A stretch of 64,000 bases of DNA, from the NCBI GenBank assembly GCA_035266845.1, contig DATFMP010000103.1:83325-147324 (forward strand), read 5' to 3'. The notes under the pieces are model-generated. The model ran no database searches, had not been told where the DNA came from, and saw only the letters and a list, made by a program, of their open reading frames with translations. The stretch comes from DATFMP01 sp035266845 (GTDB lineage Bacteria > SAR324 > JACQKK01). The translations under genes and the position numbers were made by a program. Of this stretch, positions 44,105 through 52,416 are shown piece by piece (within the stretch, counting starts at the first letter, position 1; every line of letters starts with the position of its first letter).

Positions 44105-44944
44105 CTAGTCCGACTGGGGAGCCACCTTGGGGGCGCCCGCATCGCCACGGCCGCTGAGGAGCATCAGCCCGCCGATGGTGACCAGGGTGATGGCATAGAC
44201 GAGCAGTTGCACGCCATCCGGTCGGGACACGTAGCCCACCAGCGTGTGCAGCACCTGACCCGTGATGGTGCGCTCGGAGAGCAGCCAGGACGTATCCCAT
44301 AGCGCCGGGCCCAGCGGCGGCAGCAGCCCCGCCTGCACCAGGAACGAGGCCGCCTGGGCAGCCATACCGGAGGCCAGCAGCAGCAGCATCCAGCCCGTCA
44401 CGGCGAACAGGTGCTTCATGGGAATCTGCAGCAGGCCCACGTAGAGCCCCACGCCGAGACCCGCTCCGGCCAGCAGGCCGATGCCGCCGCCCGCGAGCAT
44501 GCCCATGCCCGCGCTGCCCGCACTGGCAGCGATGCCGTAGAGGAACAGCACCACCTCCGAGCCCTCGCGCAGCACGGCGAGGCCCGTGACGATGGCCAGC
44601 ACGTATTGCGGGCGCGTGCCCGTGCGCACGGCGCGACCCATCTCCCGCGCGTGTTGGGCCAGCTCGCGGCCGTGGCGGGTCATCCACACGTTGTGCCAGC
44701 CCAGCATCACGACGGCCAGCAGCAGCACGGAGGCATTGAAGACCTCCTGTCCCACGCCGGAGAGCGCCGAGGCGATCTGTCCGGCGAACACCGCCACCAC
44801 GGCGGCGCCCACCAAGCCCAGACCCACGCCTGCGCTGACCCACAGCCCGCGGCGGGGCAGGCCCCCGCTGGCGGCGAGCACGATGCTGACGACGAGGGCG
44901 GCTTCCAGCACCTCGCGGAATACGATCAATGCGGTCGGTATCAT
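44105..44944 (-). CDS. FTR1-family iron permease
   Basis: A 279-residue seven-helix inner-membrane permease with the two iron-binding REXXE motifs, REVLE at residues 10-14 and REGSE near residue 125. The family takes up iron with an oxidising or binding partner (EfeU/EfeO/EfeB in E. coli). Here the partner is the cupredoxin encoded 83 bases upstream on the same strand, and Fur-like boxes precede the pair. Confidence 0.93.
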   Translation of the reverse strand: MIPTALIVFREVLEAALVVSIVLAASGGLPRRGLWVSAGVGLGLVGAAVVAVFAGQIASALSGVGQEVFNASVLLLAVVMLGWHNVWMTRHGRELAQHAREMGRAVRTGTRPQYVLAIVTGLAVLREGSEVVLFLYGIAASAGSAGMGMLAGGGIGLLAGAGLGVGLYVGLLQIPMKHLFAVTGWMLLLLASGMAAQAASFLVQAGLLPPLGPALWDTSWLLSERTITGQVLHTLVGYVSRPDGVQLLVYAITLVTIGGLMLLSGRGDAGAPKVAPQSD

Positions 44945-45027
44945 GACGATGTCTGGCGCCGGACGCCCAGCTCTGTCGGGGTTGTGCGGTGGTTTCGGTT
45001 CATGGGGCGATGCTCACCCGGCAAGGC

Positions 45028-45366
45028 TCACTTGGCGATGATCTGGCCCTTGGCGGTGTCCTCGTGGAACTCGCCGTAGAACGGGTATGTGCCGGGATCC
45101 ATGGCACTCAGATACACCGTCACGGTGGATCCCCCGGCGATCACCTTCTCGCGGTTCAGCTCGTGGCTCTCGAACTCCTCGGGCGTGGGATCCGCATTGT
45201 GGATCACCAGCTTGATCATCTGGCCCGCCGGAACCTCCAGTTGCGCCGGCTCAAAGCGGTGGTTCTTGATGGTCAGCTTGAACGTTGGGGTCTCCGCCCA
45301 CGCCACGCCCACTATCAGAACGCACACCAGGGCCGCCAGGGTCAATGCTCGTGCTGCCTTGCTCAT
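45028..45366 (-). CDS. Periplasmic cupredoxin-like protein paired with FTR1
   Basis: A 112-residue exported protein with signal peptide (ALTLAALVCVLIVGVAWA). The cupredoxin-like domain resembles the N-terminal domain of EfeO-type proteins: FKLTIKNHRFEPAQLEVPAG, ESHELNREKV and DPGTYPFYGEFHED. It lacks the Cys of type 1 blue copper sites. It probably delivers or binds iron for the adjacent permease (inference from family and operon). Start ATG 45366 removes an unlikely 9-residue extension. Confidence 0.87.
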   Translation of the reverse strand: MSKAARALTLAALVCVLIVGVAWAETPTFKLTIKNHRFEPAQLEVPAGQMIKLVIHNADPTPEEFESHELNREKVIAGGSTVTVYLSAMDPGTYPFYGEFHEDTAKGQIIAK

Positions 45367-45391
45367 CCGTGCTCCCAATCCAAGTTCAGAC

Positions 45392-45410
45392 AATGCGACT
45401 CAGTCTCATT
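45392..45410 (-). promoter_or_regulatory. Fur-box-like palindrome, proximal
   Basis: AATGCGACTCAGTCTCATT is an almost perfect 19-base inverted repeat, 26 bases before the cupredoxin start. It follows the pattern AATGNGA-N5-TCNCATT of Fur sites. Confidence 0.6.
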
Positions 45411-45573
45411 TATTAGCTACAGCTTAGTGGCTCCGCAGGACATTGGCAACCAAATTCGTGCACCAGTTTCCAAACCAGGGCTGAAGCGGATTTCCAGCCT
45501 CGGAATCTGAATGCGCCGCTGACGCGGATTTGCCGCACAAGCCGATCTGACCGCCCGCAGCGAAATACGTTGG

Positions 45574-45592
45574 AATGAGACGCAATCGCATT
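45574..45592 (-). promoter_or_regulatory. Fur-box-like palindrome, distal
   Basis: AATGAGACGCAATCGCATT has the same AATGNGA-N5-TCNCATT arms as the proximal site. Both lie in the 360-base gap before the cupredoxin gene, in which no gene is seen. Confidence 0.5.
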
Positions 45593-45726
45593 ATTCACTC
45601 AAGGCCCGGCAGCCACATCCGGGTGGCACCATGGATAGATTACGTGAGCGCACCGGGGATAAACATGACTTTTGTCACAAAACGGCTGCGCCCATGGTGC
45701 CGACCGCCCACAGCAAGCCGGCGGCG

Positions 45727-46065
45727 CTAACCGTGGTGCAATGCCAGCCAGATCGTCGCGCGGTCGGCAACCGTCCATTCCACGCGGTGGCGCGTGCGGC
45801 CGGGGATCAGCACGTAGTCGCCCGGCTGCAGCACACGCGGCTCGGGCTCCCCCTCAAGCTGTAGGCCGGCGCTGCCCTGCAGCAGCACGACCCACTCGTC
45901 GGCGTCCTGCCGCAGCCACTCGCCCCGGGGCGTGGCCTGACCGTAGGAGACGATGCGCTCCAGGCGCAACCCCTCTGCCTCCACCAGCGTCTCGAAGGTC
46001 TCGCGGCTGCGGTCCGCCGGCAGTTCGGCGAAGAGGTTTCCGGGATTCCTGAGCGGCGGGGCCAT
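45727..46065 (-). CDS. Cupin-domain protein
   Basis: A 112-residue single cupin: RGEWLRQDADEWVVLLQGSA (motif 1, some His replaced) and LQPGDYVLIPGRTRHRVEWT (motif 2 with the metal His). Small cupins of this kind often accompany other enzymes as metal-dependent isomerases or sensors. GGAAG precedes ATG 46065, and the previous stop is 5 bases upstream, so it is coupled to the dioxygenase gene. Confidence 0.82.
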   Translation of the reverse strand: MAPPLRNPGNLFAELPADRSRETFETLVEAEGLRLERIVSYGQATPRGEWLRQDADEWVVLLQGSAGLQLEGEPEPRVLQPGDYVLIPGRTRHRVEWTVADRATIWLALHHG

Positions 46066-46069
46066 GGCG

Positions 46070-46870
46070 TCAGCTTCCATCGAAGCGGAATGCGGACACC
46101 GTGGCGCCCAGCACCTCGTCCCGGAAGGCCCGTGCACCGGGACTCCCGCCGGCCGCCCCGGCCACCACCATCAGGGGCAACAGGTGCTCCTCGCGGGGGT
46201 GGGCCTCGCGGGCGGAGGGCGCGGCGGCCCAGTCCGTCAGACGCGCGTCACGCTCGGACGAGGGTACCGCCACCGCCTCGCCCAGCCAGTCGTCGAAGCG
46301 CCGCGAGTGCGCCCGGGCCGCGGCGGTGCGGAAGCCGCGCATGTTGTGATAGCTCATGCCGCTGCCGACGATCAGCACGCCCTCGTCGCGCAGGGGCGCC
46401 AGGGCGCGGCCGATGGCCAGGTGCGCCGCAGGATCCAGCCCGGCCTGGAGGGAGAGCTGCAGCGTGGGCACCTCGGCCTGCGGAAACGCCAGCAGCAGCG
46501 GCACGAACACGCCGTGGTCGAAGCCACGCCCCCCATCTCCGGCGGAAGCCAGACCCGCCTCGCCCAGCAGCGCGGAAACCCGCGCCGCCAGCGCCGGTGC
46601 GCCGGGAGCCGGCCATTGCAGCTCGTAGGTGTGCGGCGGAAAGCCGTAGTAGTCGAACAGCAGCGGCGGCTGGGCGCCCGTCATTAGCGTGGGCACCGGC
46701 GCCTCCCAGTGCGCCGAAACCACCAGCAGCGCCCGCGGCGGCTCCGGCAGGCTGGCCGGAATGCCCCGCAGCCAGGCGGCCAGTGCGTCCCATTCCTCCG
46801 CCGGCTCCCAGTCCATGAAGAAGCAGGGGCCGCCACCGTGGGGGAGGTAGATCGTGGGCTGGGTCGCCAT
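46070..46870 (-). CDS. DODA-type extradiol ring-cleavage dioxygenase (LigB-like)
   Basis: A 266-residue member of the class III extradiol/DOPA dioxygenase family (YgiD-like): IYLPHGGGPCFF (metal His), LLVVSAHWEAP, GFDHGVFVPLLLAFP, IVGSGMSYHNMRGF and HPREEHLLPLMVVAGA. It probably opens an aromatic catechol ring with Fe(II), Zn or a similar metal. Its natural substrate is unknown. It is in one unit with the cupin. Confidence 0.9.
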   Translation of the reverse strand: MATQPTIYLPHGGGPCFFMDWEPAEEWDALAAWLRGIPASLPEPPRALLVVSAHWEAPVPTLMTGAQPPLLFDYYGFPPHTYELQWPAPGAPALAARVSALLGEAGLASAGDGGRGFDHGVFVPLLLAFPQAEVPTLQLSLQAGLDPAAHLAIGRALAPLRDEGVLIVGSGMSYHNMRGFRTAAARAHSRRFDDWLGEAVAVPSSERDARLTDWAAAPSAREAHPREEHLLPLMVVAGAAGGSPGARAFRDEVLGATVSAFRFDGS

Positions 46871-47073
46871 GGCCGGTCCGGACGCGCGGTGGAGCTGGTT
46901 GCGGACGGGGCTCGTCCGCCACTCGCCCCAGGATAGCCGCCGCGACGCGCCGCGGCAATCGCCGGCCTCGACAGCCCGCGCGGCCCCCCGGTAGAGTGTC
47001 CGTGAGCGATGTGCGACGCGGCGGGCGTCACGGCCCGCGGCGCGAGGCGGGAGACATCCAGCGAGGAGGCACC

Positions 47074-47838
47074 ATGGCAGCGTTCGACGGCAAGGTGGTG
47101 TGGATCACAGGCGCCGGGACGGGCATCGGCGCGGCGGCGGCGCGGATGTTCGCCCGTGACGGGGCCGCGGTGGCGCTGATCGGGCGGCGTCCCGAGCCGC
47201 TGCACGAGGTGGCGGCAGAGATCGCGGCCGCGGGCGGGCAGGCGCTGGTGGAACCGCTGGACGTCTCCCAACGCGAGGCGGTGAACGCGGCGGCCGGGCG
47301 GCTGCTGGAGCGGCTGGGGCGCGTGGACATCCTAGTCAACAACGCCGGCCTGAACGTCGTCAACCGGCGCCTGGCGGAGCTGACCCCGCCCGACTGGGAC
47401 CAGGTGATCAACGTGAACCTGACGGGAGCCTATAATCTGGTGGAGGCCGTGCTGCCCGCCATGAAGCTCCAGCGCGACGGGCTGATCATCAACGTGGCTT
47501 CCACGGCCGCCAAGCGCGTGAGCGGGGTGGCGGGCATGGCCTACACCTCCTCCAAGTTCGGCATGCTGGGCATGAGCCTCTCGCTGACCCAGGAGGCGTG
47601 GCAGTTCGGCGTGCGCGCGTGCTGCATCTGCCCGGACGACGTGAACACGCCCATCATGCAGAAGCGCAAGGTCACCTACCCGCCGGAGGTGCTGGAGCAG
47701 ATGATCCAGCCGGAGGATCTGGCGGACATCATGCGCTGCGTCGCGGTGCTGCACCCGCGCACGTCCATCCCGGAAATGGTGGTTACGCCCACCAACGTGC
47801 GGCCCTACACCCCGGCGGAATCCGGCACACCGGGCTGA
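47074..47838 (+). CDS. SDR-family oxidoreductase
   Basis: A 254-residue short-chain dehydrogenase: cofactor loop ITGAGTGIGAAAARMFA, NNAGLN, and catalytic Ser, Tyr and Lys in NVASTAAKRVSGVAGMAYTSSKFG. The Arg in LIGRRPEP favours NADP(H). The substrate is unknown. GAGGAGG lies 6 bases before ATG 47074, which sets the start. Confidence 0.92.
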   Translation: MAAFDGKVVWITGAGTGIGAAAARMFARDGAAVALIGRRPEPLHEVAAEIAAAGGQALVEPLDVSQREAVNAAAGRLLERLGRVDILVNNAGLNVVNRRLAELTPPDWDQVINVNLTGAYNLVEAVLPAMKLQRDGLIINVASTAAKRVSGVAGMAYTSSKFGMLGMSLSLTQEAWQFGVRACCICPDDVNTPIMQKRKVTYPPEVLEQMIQPEDLADIMRCVAVLHPRTSIPEMVVTPTNVRPYTPAESGTPG

Positions 47839-47887
47839 GCGCGGGGCGCTACACCAGCGCGGCGGGGCGCATCAGGCTACGGGCCGC

Positions 47888-47980
47888 CACCCGATTGGCT
47901 TCGTTCCGCAGTCCCGCCCGGACTATTCGCCTGGGACGCCCAGCCCCGCCACCCGGCGGGGCGATTGGCTTCGTTTCGTA
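47888..47980. repeat. Short direct repeat, two copies 70 bases apart
   Basis: CGATTGGCTTCGTTCCG (47892) and CGATTGGCTTCGTTTCG (47962) lie in the 293-base gap between the SDR and restriction genes, separated by a GC-rich inverted stretch. No gene is seen in the gap. Confidence 0.6.
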
Positions 47981-48131
47981 ATTTTCTCTGCGGCGCGCCA
48001 CGCCGCCACCCTGGCCTCTCCGCGCAGGTCCACTATACCGCGGCAGCCCGCCGGGCGCAGCGGACAAAGGGGGAAAATTGCGGATAGTGGGCGAGTTCAA
48101 CGGGAAGGAGAAATGATGGGCCTGCGGTGAA

Positions 48132-49208
48132 TCACGATTCTCCACCCATGAGGGCTGCTAGCTGAGCGGGAGTACTCGTCCCATCTCTCAAGACGACAAT
48201 TTGTTCGGGCTCGGAGGCAAACCAAGCGAAGGAGCCCCAAGCCAGTGCCGAGACCGTCTTTTTGAAACCCGCCGAGTTGCGGTCGAGATAGGCGGTCACG
48301 AATGCAACCTGGGCGCGACTAAATCCAGCCGCATCGGTCAGCGCCAGCAGCGCGTCCTTACGACGGCTAGTAATAGCACCATCGGTGGCCACAATTTCTA
48401 CGAATACCAGGATCGGCTCAGTTGGTTCCAGGTCAGCCAAGATCATGTCGGGCAGATTTTTGTCCGCCTCGATTTGCAGACCAATCGCAGCAGCCAACTT
48501 GTCATCACGCGCTATTACCTTGTTTCCACTTTCGCTGAGCCAAAGTACGACCGGCTGTCCCAGGAATGTGGGCGCGAAAACCTCGACGACCGACCGGGCA
48601 ATGACAGAACTTGGCCCAGCCCCAAGCTGCCGGGTTTCCCCGTTAGGGAAGTTCACGCGGATCCCCGCCCCGACGGCCGCCGCTCCCATGCGTGTGATGG
48701 AGACGCGAGCCAGGGCACCCCGCGAAAGGTTGGCTTGCTGCCAAGCGCCCACAGCCTTTTCCAGGCCGCTGCCCGTCAGGTTCGGATCAAACAGTGCAGC
48801 GAAGTCCGCCTTGAGCGCGTATCGAGGCCTACCTGACGTCGTCGGCACATCGTCGCGGCTGATCACCGCGCCCGGTGCCACGAATCCTTCGCGAAGGGTC
48901 TCGTCGCGGATCGGCTCGCGTGTGTTGTCCGCATACCAGCGCGTCCCCGGGGCCTCACCAGTGCGAGCGTATTCCCCTCGGGAAGCGTCTTCCGTGCGGG
49001 CTGCCTGCTCTTCCGTCATTCGGTAGACGTGTTTCGGCCCAAGGTACTGTCCAGCTCCCTCTACGGCGCCGATATAGAGCATAGCGAACACGGTGCTCGC
49101 GGCCAGCTCCCGGATGCAATACTGCCGGTTAGGCGTCCCATCTGGAAAGATTACCGGTAGACGCTCAGCGATTACGTTCCTGGGCACATAGGGCGGGAGC
49201 GACACCAT
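48132..49208 (-). CDS. Type II restriction endonuclease of the BsuBI/PstI family
   Basis: A 358-residue protein. The C-terminal part has the family core VFVEIVATDGAITSRRKDAL (catalytic acid and nearby Lys/Arg), AQVAFVTAYLDRNSAGFKK and LAWGSFAWFASEPEQIVVL, as in PstI/BsuBI. The N-terminal part (RQYCIRELAASTVFAMLYIG) fits the helical region of the same family. It starts with ATG 49208 sharing one base with the stop of the methyltransferase gene (TGATG). The family recognises CTGCAG, but relatives may differ, so the site here is not proven. Confidence 0.88.
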   Translation of the reverse strand: MVSLPPYVPRNVIAERLPVIFPDGTPNRQYCIRELAASTVFAMLYIGAVEGAGQYLGPKHVYRMTEEQAARTEDASRGEYARTGEAPGTRWYADNTREPIRDETLREGFVAPGAVISRDDVPTTSGRPRYALKADFAALFDPNLTGSGLEKAVGAWQQANLSRGALARVSITRMGAAAVGAGIRVNFPNGETRQLGAGPSSVIARSVVEVFAPTFLGQPVVLWLSESGNKVIARDDKLAAAIGLQIEADKNLPDMILADLEPTEPILVFVEIVATDGAITSRRKDALLALTDAAGFSRAQVAFVTAYLDRNSAGFKKTVSALAWGSFAWFASEPEQIVVLRDGTSTPAQLAALMGGES

Positions 49209-51082
49209 CAGTCTCCGGCTTCGTTGCCGTACAGCGCCGCGCATGCTTCCTCAATGACGTTGCGTTCCGCACCGGCCCGCACCAATTCATCGAGTTCGAC
49301 CAGCGATTCGGGTGCCGGCAGGGGCAGCGCGTGGAGCTCATACGCTGACACGGCGACGCTACCATTGGCGCAGCGGAAGGCCGCATCGGCGGCCGCGCTG
49401 TTGAGGAAAGCGGTGAGCACGGCCGGAGCAACCTCCGGGTCATCGCGGGTGGGGCAGATCATGTTGAGGTGGTTCTCGATCACCACCGCACCGTGCTCAT
49501 CGAGGAACTCTGCGGGCAGGAGTGACGCAATCAGCCTGTGTTGCTGCTCCTTGGCCGTGGTGCGCTGCAGGAGCACGCAGGGGATGCGGGTGATCAACCA
49601 CTCGTCACCATCACGAGGCTCGAAATAGAGCGTGTGGTTCTTCTTCTGCGCCCTCCATACGAACCGCCCGTCTGTGGTGACCGCCTCGGCCCAGACGAGC
49701 GGAAGCGTGTTTTTGTTTCGGGCTTCCCTCAACTGGCCCTTGTGCCGGTTCCAGACCAGCGGGCCGGTGCTCACCTTGTAGCCCCAATCGCAGAGCCGAT
49801 GGGGCATGGAACTTAGGTGCTTAACCAACCCCACCTGACCCGTAGTACGGGGGAGCAACCAGGGCTGCGAGGCATCTGTGGGCAAGGTGAACGCACCCAC
49901 TGCTTCGACCTTGATGCCGGCGCCATTCACCGTGGTGACCTGGTGCACTCTAGCGGCGCCAACCGTCCCCCCGCGGCGATAGGTAGCCAAAAGAGTCTCC
50001 TGGAGCACGTCGGCAAATACCCCCTTGCGGGCCCCGATGAAGTCGATGGTGGCCGGCGGAGCCTCCGCTCCGAGCAGTACCCTGAGGTTTTTGAAATACT
50101 GCCCCGCCAGGAAACTCGTGGGCGTGACGTAGGCGATCACGCCGCCCGGCCGTGTAAGGCGCAAGGCCATATCGGTGAAAAGCCCATACAGGTTAGCGTG
50201 CCCGTACAGGCTGCGCCGGTAGCGCTCACGGCCTACTTCATCCAGGGTCACCCGGCCGTAAGGGGGATTGCCGATCACCAGATCGAACGGACCGCAATCG
50301 GGAGGCTTCCGCAGGCTGTCGCAGACAGTGACGAGTACCGGCAGGTTGCGCAGTGCTTCGCCGCAATTCTCAAGCACCACCGCGTCCAGTGACACTTGGG
50401 ATAACCACGCGCCGAAGGGATCGATTTCGAACCCGCGGATGCGAGCCGCAACTTCCGCGACACGCTGCCGGGTATCCAGATGCGGCAGAGCGTCCAGCAA
50501 ACGCCGGGCTAGCGGTGCCAGGAAGGCACCTCCTCCGCAGGCCGGATCGAGCGCGACACACCGCCTCCAGTCCACCCCCGCTTCACCCACTTGGTCAAGC
50601 AGGCGTGCAGTGAGTGCGGGTGGCGTGTAGTACACGCCCATCCGCTCCCGGTATTCGACCGGCAAAAGGGCGGTGTAGACCAAGCCGATCTGATAGGCGG
50701 CGAGCTCGATGTCCAAATCCGCCGCCACAGCACCCAGGTCGTCCGCCAACAGTTCCAGTGACCGCTCCAGCCGCAGGACCTCAAACCGGATAAGCTCCGG
50801 CCTCAGTGGTGGACGCCCATCGTCCTCCGAGGTCAGGGCCCGCCACCACGCCTCCACCAGCCGATGGCAGAAAGCCCTGGCTAGCGCCATGCGTTCGGCG
50901 GGGCCGGGCTTAGTGGCCAGGACCAGGGCAATTGCCCGCCCGAGCTCCATCGTCGCGGCGGAACCGAGCGGCAGAATCAGTGGAATCGGCGGCGCAGGTT
51001 CCGGCGACGCCGAAGCCTTTCGTGCCCGAATCTCTTCCCCACCCAGGCTCGCTCGGTGATGCGCTTGCGACAGATGTGACAT
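49208..51082 (-). CDS. Type II N6-adenine DNA methyltransferase of the restriction-modification pair
   Basis: A 624-residue methyltransferase with SAM motif I LDPACGGGAFLAPLA near residue 185 and catalytic NPPYGR near residue 275, then a long C-terminal target-recognition part. YYTPPALTARLLDQV is typical of Eco57I/PstI-type gamma enzymes. It protects the host from the endonuclease. ATG 51082 is preferred to a TTG five codons upstream. Placing the methyltransferase before the nuclease gives protective expression order. Confidence 0.92.
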   Translation of the reverse strand: MSHLSQAHHRASLGGEEIRARKASASPEPAPPIPLILPLGSAATMELGRAIALVLATKPGPAERMALARAFCHRLVEAWWRALTSEDDGRPPLRPELIRFEVLRLERSLELLADDLGAVAADLDIELAAYQIGLVYTALLPVEYRERMGVYYTPPALTARLLDQVGEAGVDWRRCVALDPACGGGAFLAPLARRLLDALPHLDTRQRVAEVAARIRGFEIDPFGAWLSQVSLDAVVLENCGEALRNLPVLVTVCDSLRKPPDCGPFDLVIGNPPYGRVTLDEVGRERYRRSLYGHANLYGLFTDMALRLTRPGGVIAYVTPTSFLAGQYFKNLRVLLGAEAPPATIDFIGARKGVFADVLQETLLATYRRGGTVGAARVHQVTTVNGAGIKVEAVGAFTLPTDASQPWLLPRTTGQVGLVKHLSSMPHRLCDWGYKVSTGPLVWNRHKGQLREARNKNTLPLVWAEAVTTDGRFVWRAQKKNHTLYFEPRDGDEWLITRIPCVLLQRTTAKEQQHRLIASLLPAEFLDEHGAVVIENHLNMICPTRDDPEVAPAVLTAFLNSAAADAAFRCANGSVAVSAYELHALPLPAPESLVELDELVRAGAERNVIEEACAALYGNEAGD

Positions 51083-51120
51083 TGGCTTCACTGGCAATCC
51101 CCGAATCTGCGATTGATCAT

Positions 51121-51341
51121 TGTCGTTACGACGGATCAGGTCAAGCGCGGTGCAGATTCCGCTTGATGCCCCGCAGCACCGCCTCCCCCAACACGCGATT
51201 TCCCCGCCTGGTGCGGTCCATATGGTTCATGGGCAGGGAGAGGTGCCCTTTTGCCGGTTTGCTCGGCGGTCTGCGCGTAGGACTGGCCGCCCTTTTGGCC
51301 GGTCAGCGTGAGGTTCTTGTAGACGTCCTGAGCGCGCGCCC
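51121..51341 (-). pseudogene. Possible frameshifted gene remnant
   Basis: Between the methyltransferase and cyclase genes one frame reads AQDVYKNLTLTGQKGGQSYA, then after a one-base shift a second continues MNHMDRTRRGNRVLGEAVLR and ends at a stop. Both pieces have protein-like composition, so this may be the damaged 3' end of a lost gene. I do not recognise the family. Confidence 0.35.
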
Positions 51342-52244
51342 CTATACCAGCGCGACCGGGCGCACGGGGCAGCCGGTGGCGCCCTTGAACTTGACGGGCA
51401 GGAGCAGCAGACAGAAGGCCGTGACGCCATCGCGCACGAGGGCGTCCAGCACCAGGTTCTCGATGAGGTACACGCCCGCCTCGGCCAGCGCGTGCTGGTG
51501 CACCGGCATCAGCTTGGTGGGGTGCTCCGTGCCGGGCAGGGCCTCCACGGCCATGTTGTCCGCACCGATGGCCACGACGTCCCACGAGGTGAGCAGCCGC
51601 GCGGCGGCTTCGTCGATGCCCGGCTCGCCCGCGGTGTAGCGGTCGTTGTCCGCCATGAAGAAGCGCCCCCAGCCGGTGTGGACGAACACCACGTCGCCCG
51701 GGGCCGCGGTGAGGCTGGTGTGCTGCATGGCCTGCTCGATATCCGCCGCGCCCACGGCCCGCCCGGCCTCCAGGAAGGCGCCGCCGTCCAGCCCGGAGAC
51801 GTCCAGACAGAGGCCGCGCGTGATGATGGGCGGGGCGTGCTCAATGCCCAGGTTGACCAGGCCCTGGTCGGTCATGCTCTCCGCCGCGGCGAAGCCGTTG
51901 TAGAGCCGCTCACCGATGGAGAAGTGCCCCAGCGCGTCGATGTGCGTGCCGACGTGCATGGTCATCTCCACGCGCTCCAGGTTGGAGCCCGCGTCGTTGG
52001 TGGCGCCCAGCGCCCGCCGGCGCCGGATGCCGTCGCGCCAGGTGGTGCCGTGGGTGATCACGTAGGGCGTCTGCACGGGGCGCATGCGCGGGGCGCCCGT
52101 CTCGATGGTCTGGCTGAGGTCGTAGAGCCGTCCCTCGCGCACCAAGCCGAGCGCCGCCAGCCGCCGCTCCGGGGTCAACAGATTGCCCGCGCCGAGCTGA
52201 TCGCCTGGGCCCCAGCGGGAATGGTCGTGTGCGAGTCCGCTCAT
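51342..52244 (-). CDS. Cyclase-family metal hydrolase (kynurenine formamidase-like)
   Basis: A 300-residue protein of the cyclase/KynB fold: YDLSQTIETGAPRMRP, EMTMHVGTHIDALGHFSI with the metal motif HxGTHxDxxxH, LCLDVSGLDGG, GDVVFVHTGWG and LPVKFKGATGCPVRPVALV. It resembles the larger amidohydrolase-like cyclases of about 300 residues that act on unknown cyclic or formylated substrates. No other tryptophan catabolism gene lies nearby, so the specific reaction is open. Confidence 0.88.
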   Translation of the reverse strand: MSGLAHDHSRWGPGDQLGAGNLLTPERRLAALGLVREGRLYDLSQTIETGAPRMRPVQTPYVITHGTTWRDGIRRRRALGATNDAGSNLERVEMTMHVGTHIDALGHFSIGERLYNGFAAAESMTDQGLVNLGIEHAPPIITRGLCLDVSGLDGGAFLEAGRAVGAADIEQAMQHTSLTAAPGDVVFVHTGWGRFFMADNDRYTAGEPGIDEAAARLLTSWDVVAIGADNMAVEALPGTEHPTKLMPVHQHALAEAGVYLIENLVLDALVRDGVTAFCLLLLPVKFKGATGCPVRPVALV

Positions 52245-52255
52245 GCCGTGCTCCT

Positions 52256-52330
52256 GCTCCAGGGTGCAAAGGGATGGGACGAATGGGGCAGTCCTAGCAC
52301 GCGCAGGGCGGCGCGGCCAGCAGGGGAGCA
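52256..52330. repeat. Direct repeat A, left copy (before the ankyrin gene)
   Basis: About 75 bases shared with 53938-54010: GCTCCAGGGTGC, then CGAATGGGGCAGT, then an identical 22-base end starting GCGGCGCGGCCAGC. It sits just upstream of the cyclase start. Confidence 0.75.
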
Positions 52331-52416
52331 CGCCAGCACAGGGCAGGCTGTCGGGCGCCGCGCACTCCCGGTCGGGGCCTGCGTCGCTGGTGGAACCCCG
52401 GCCCCGCCGAGGCCCG

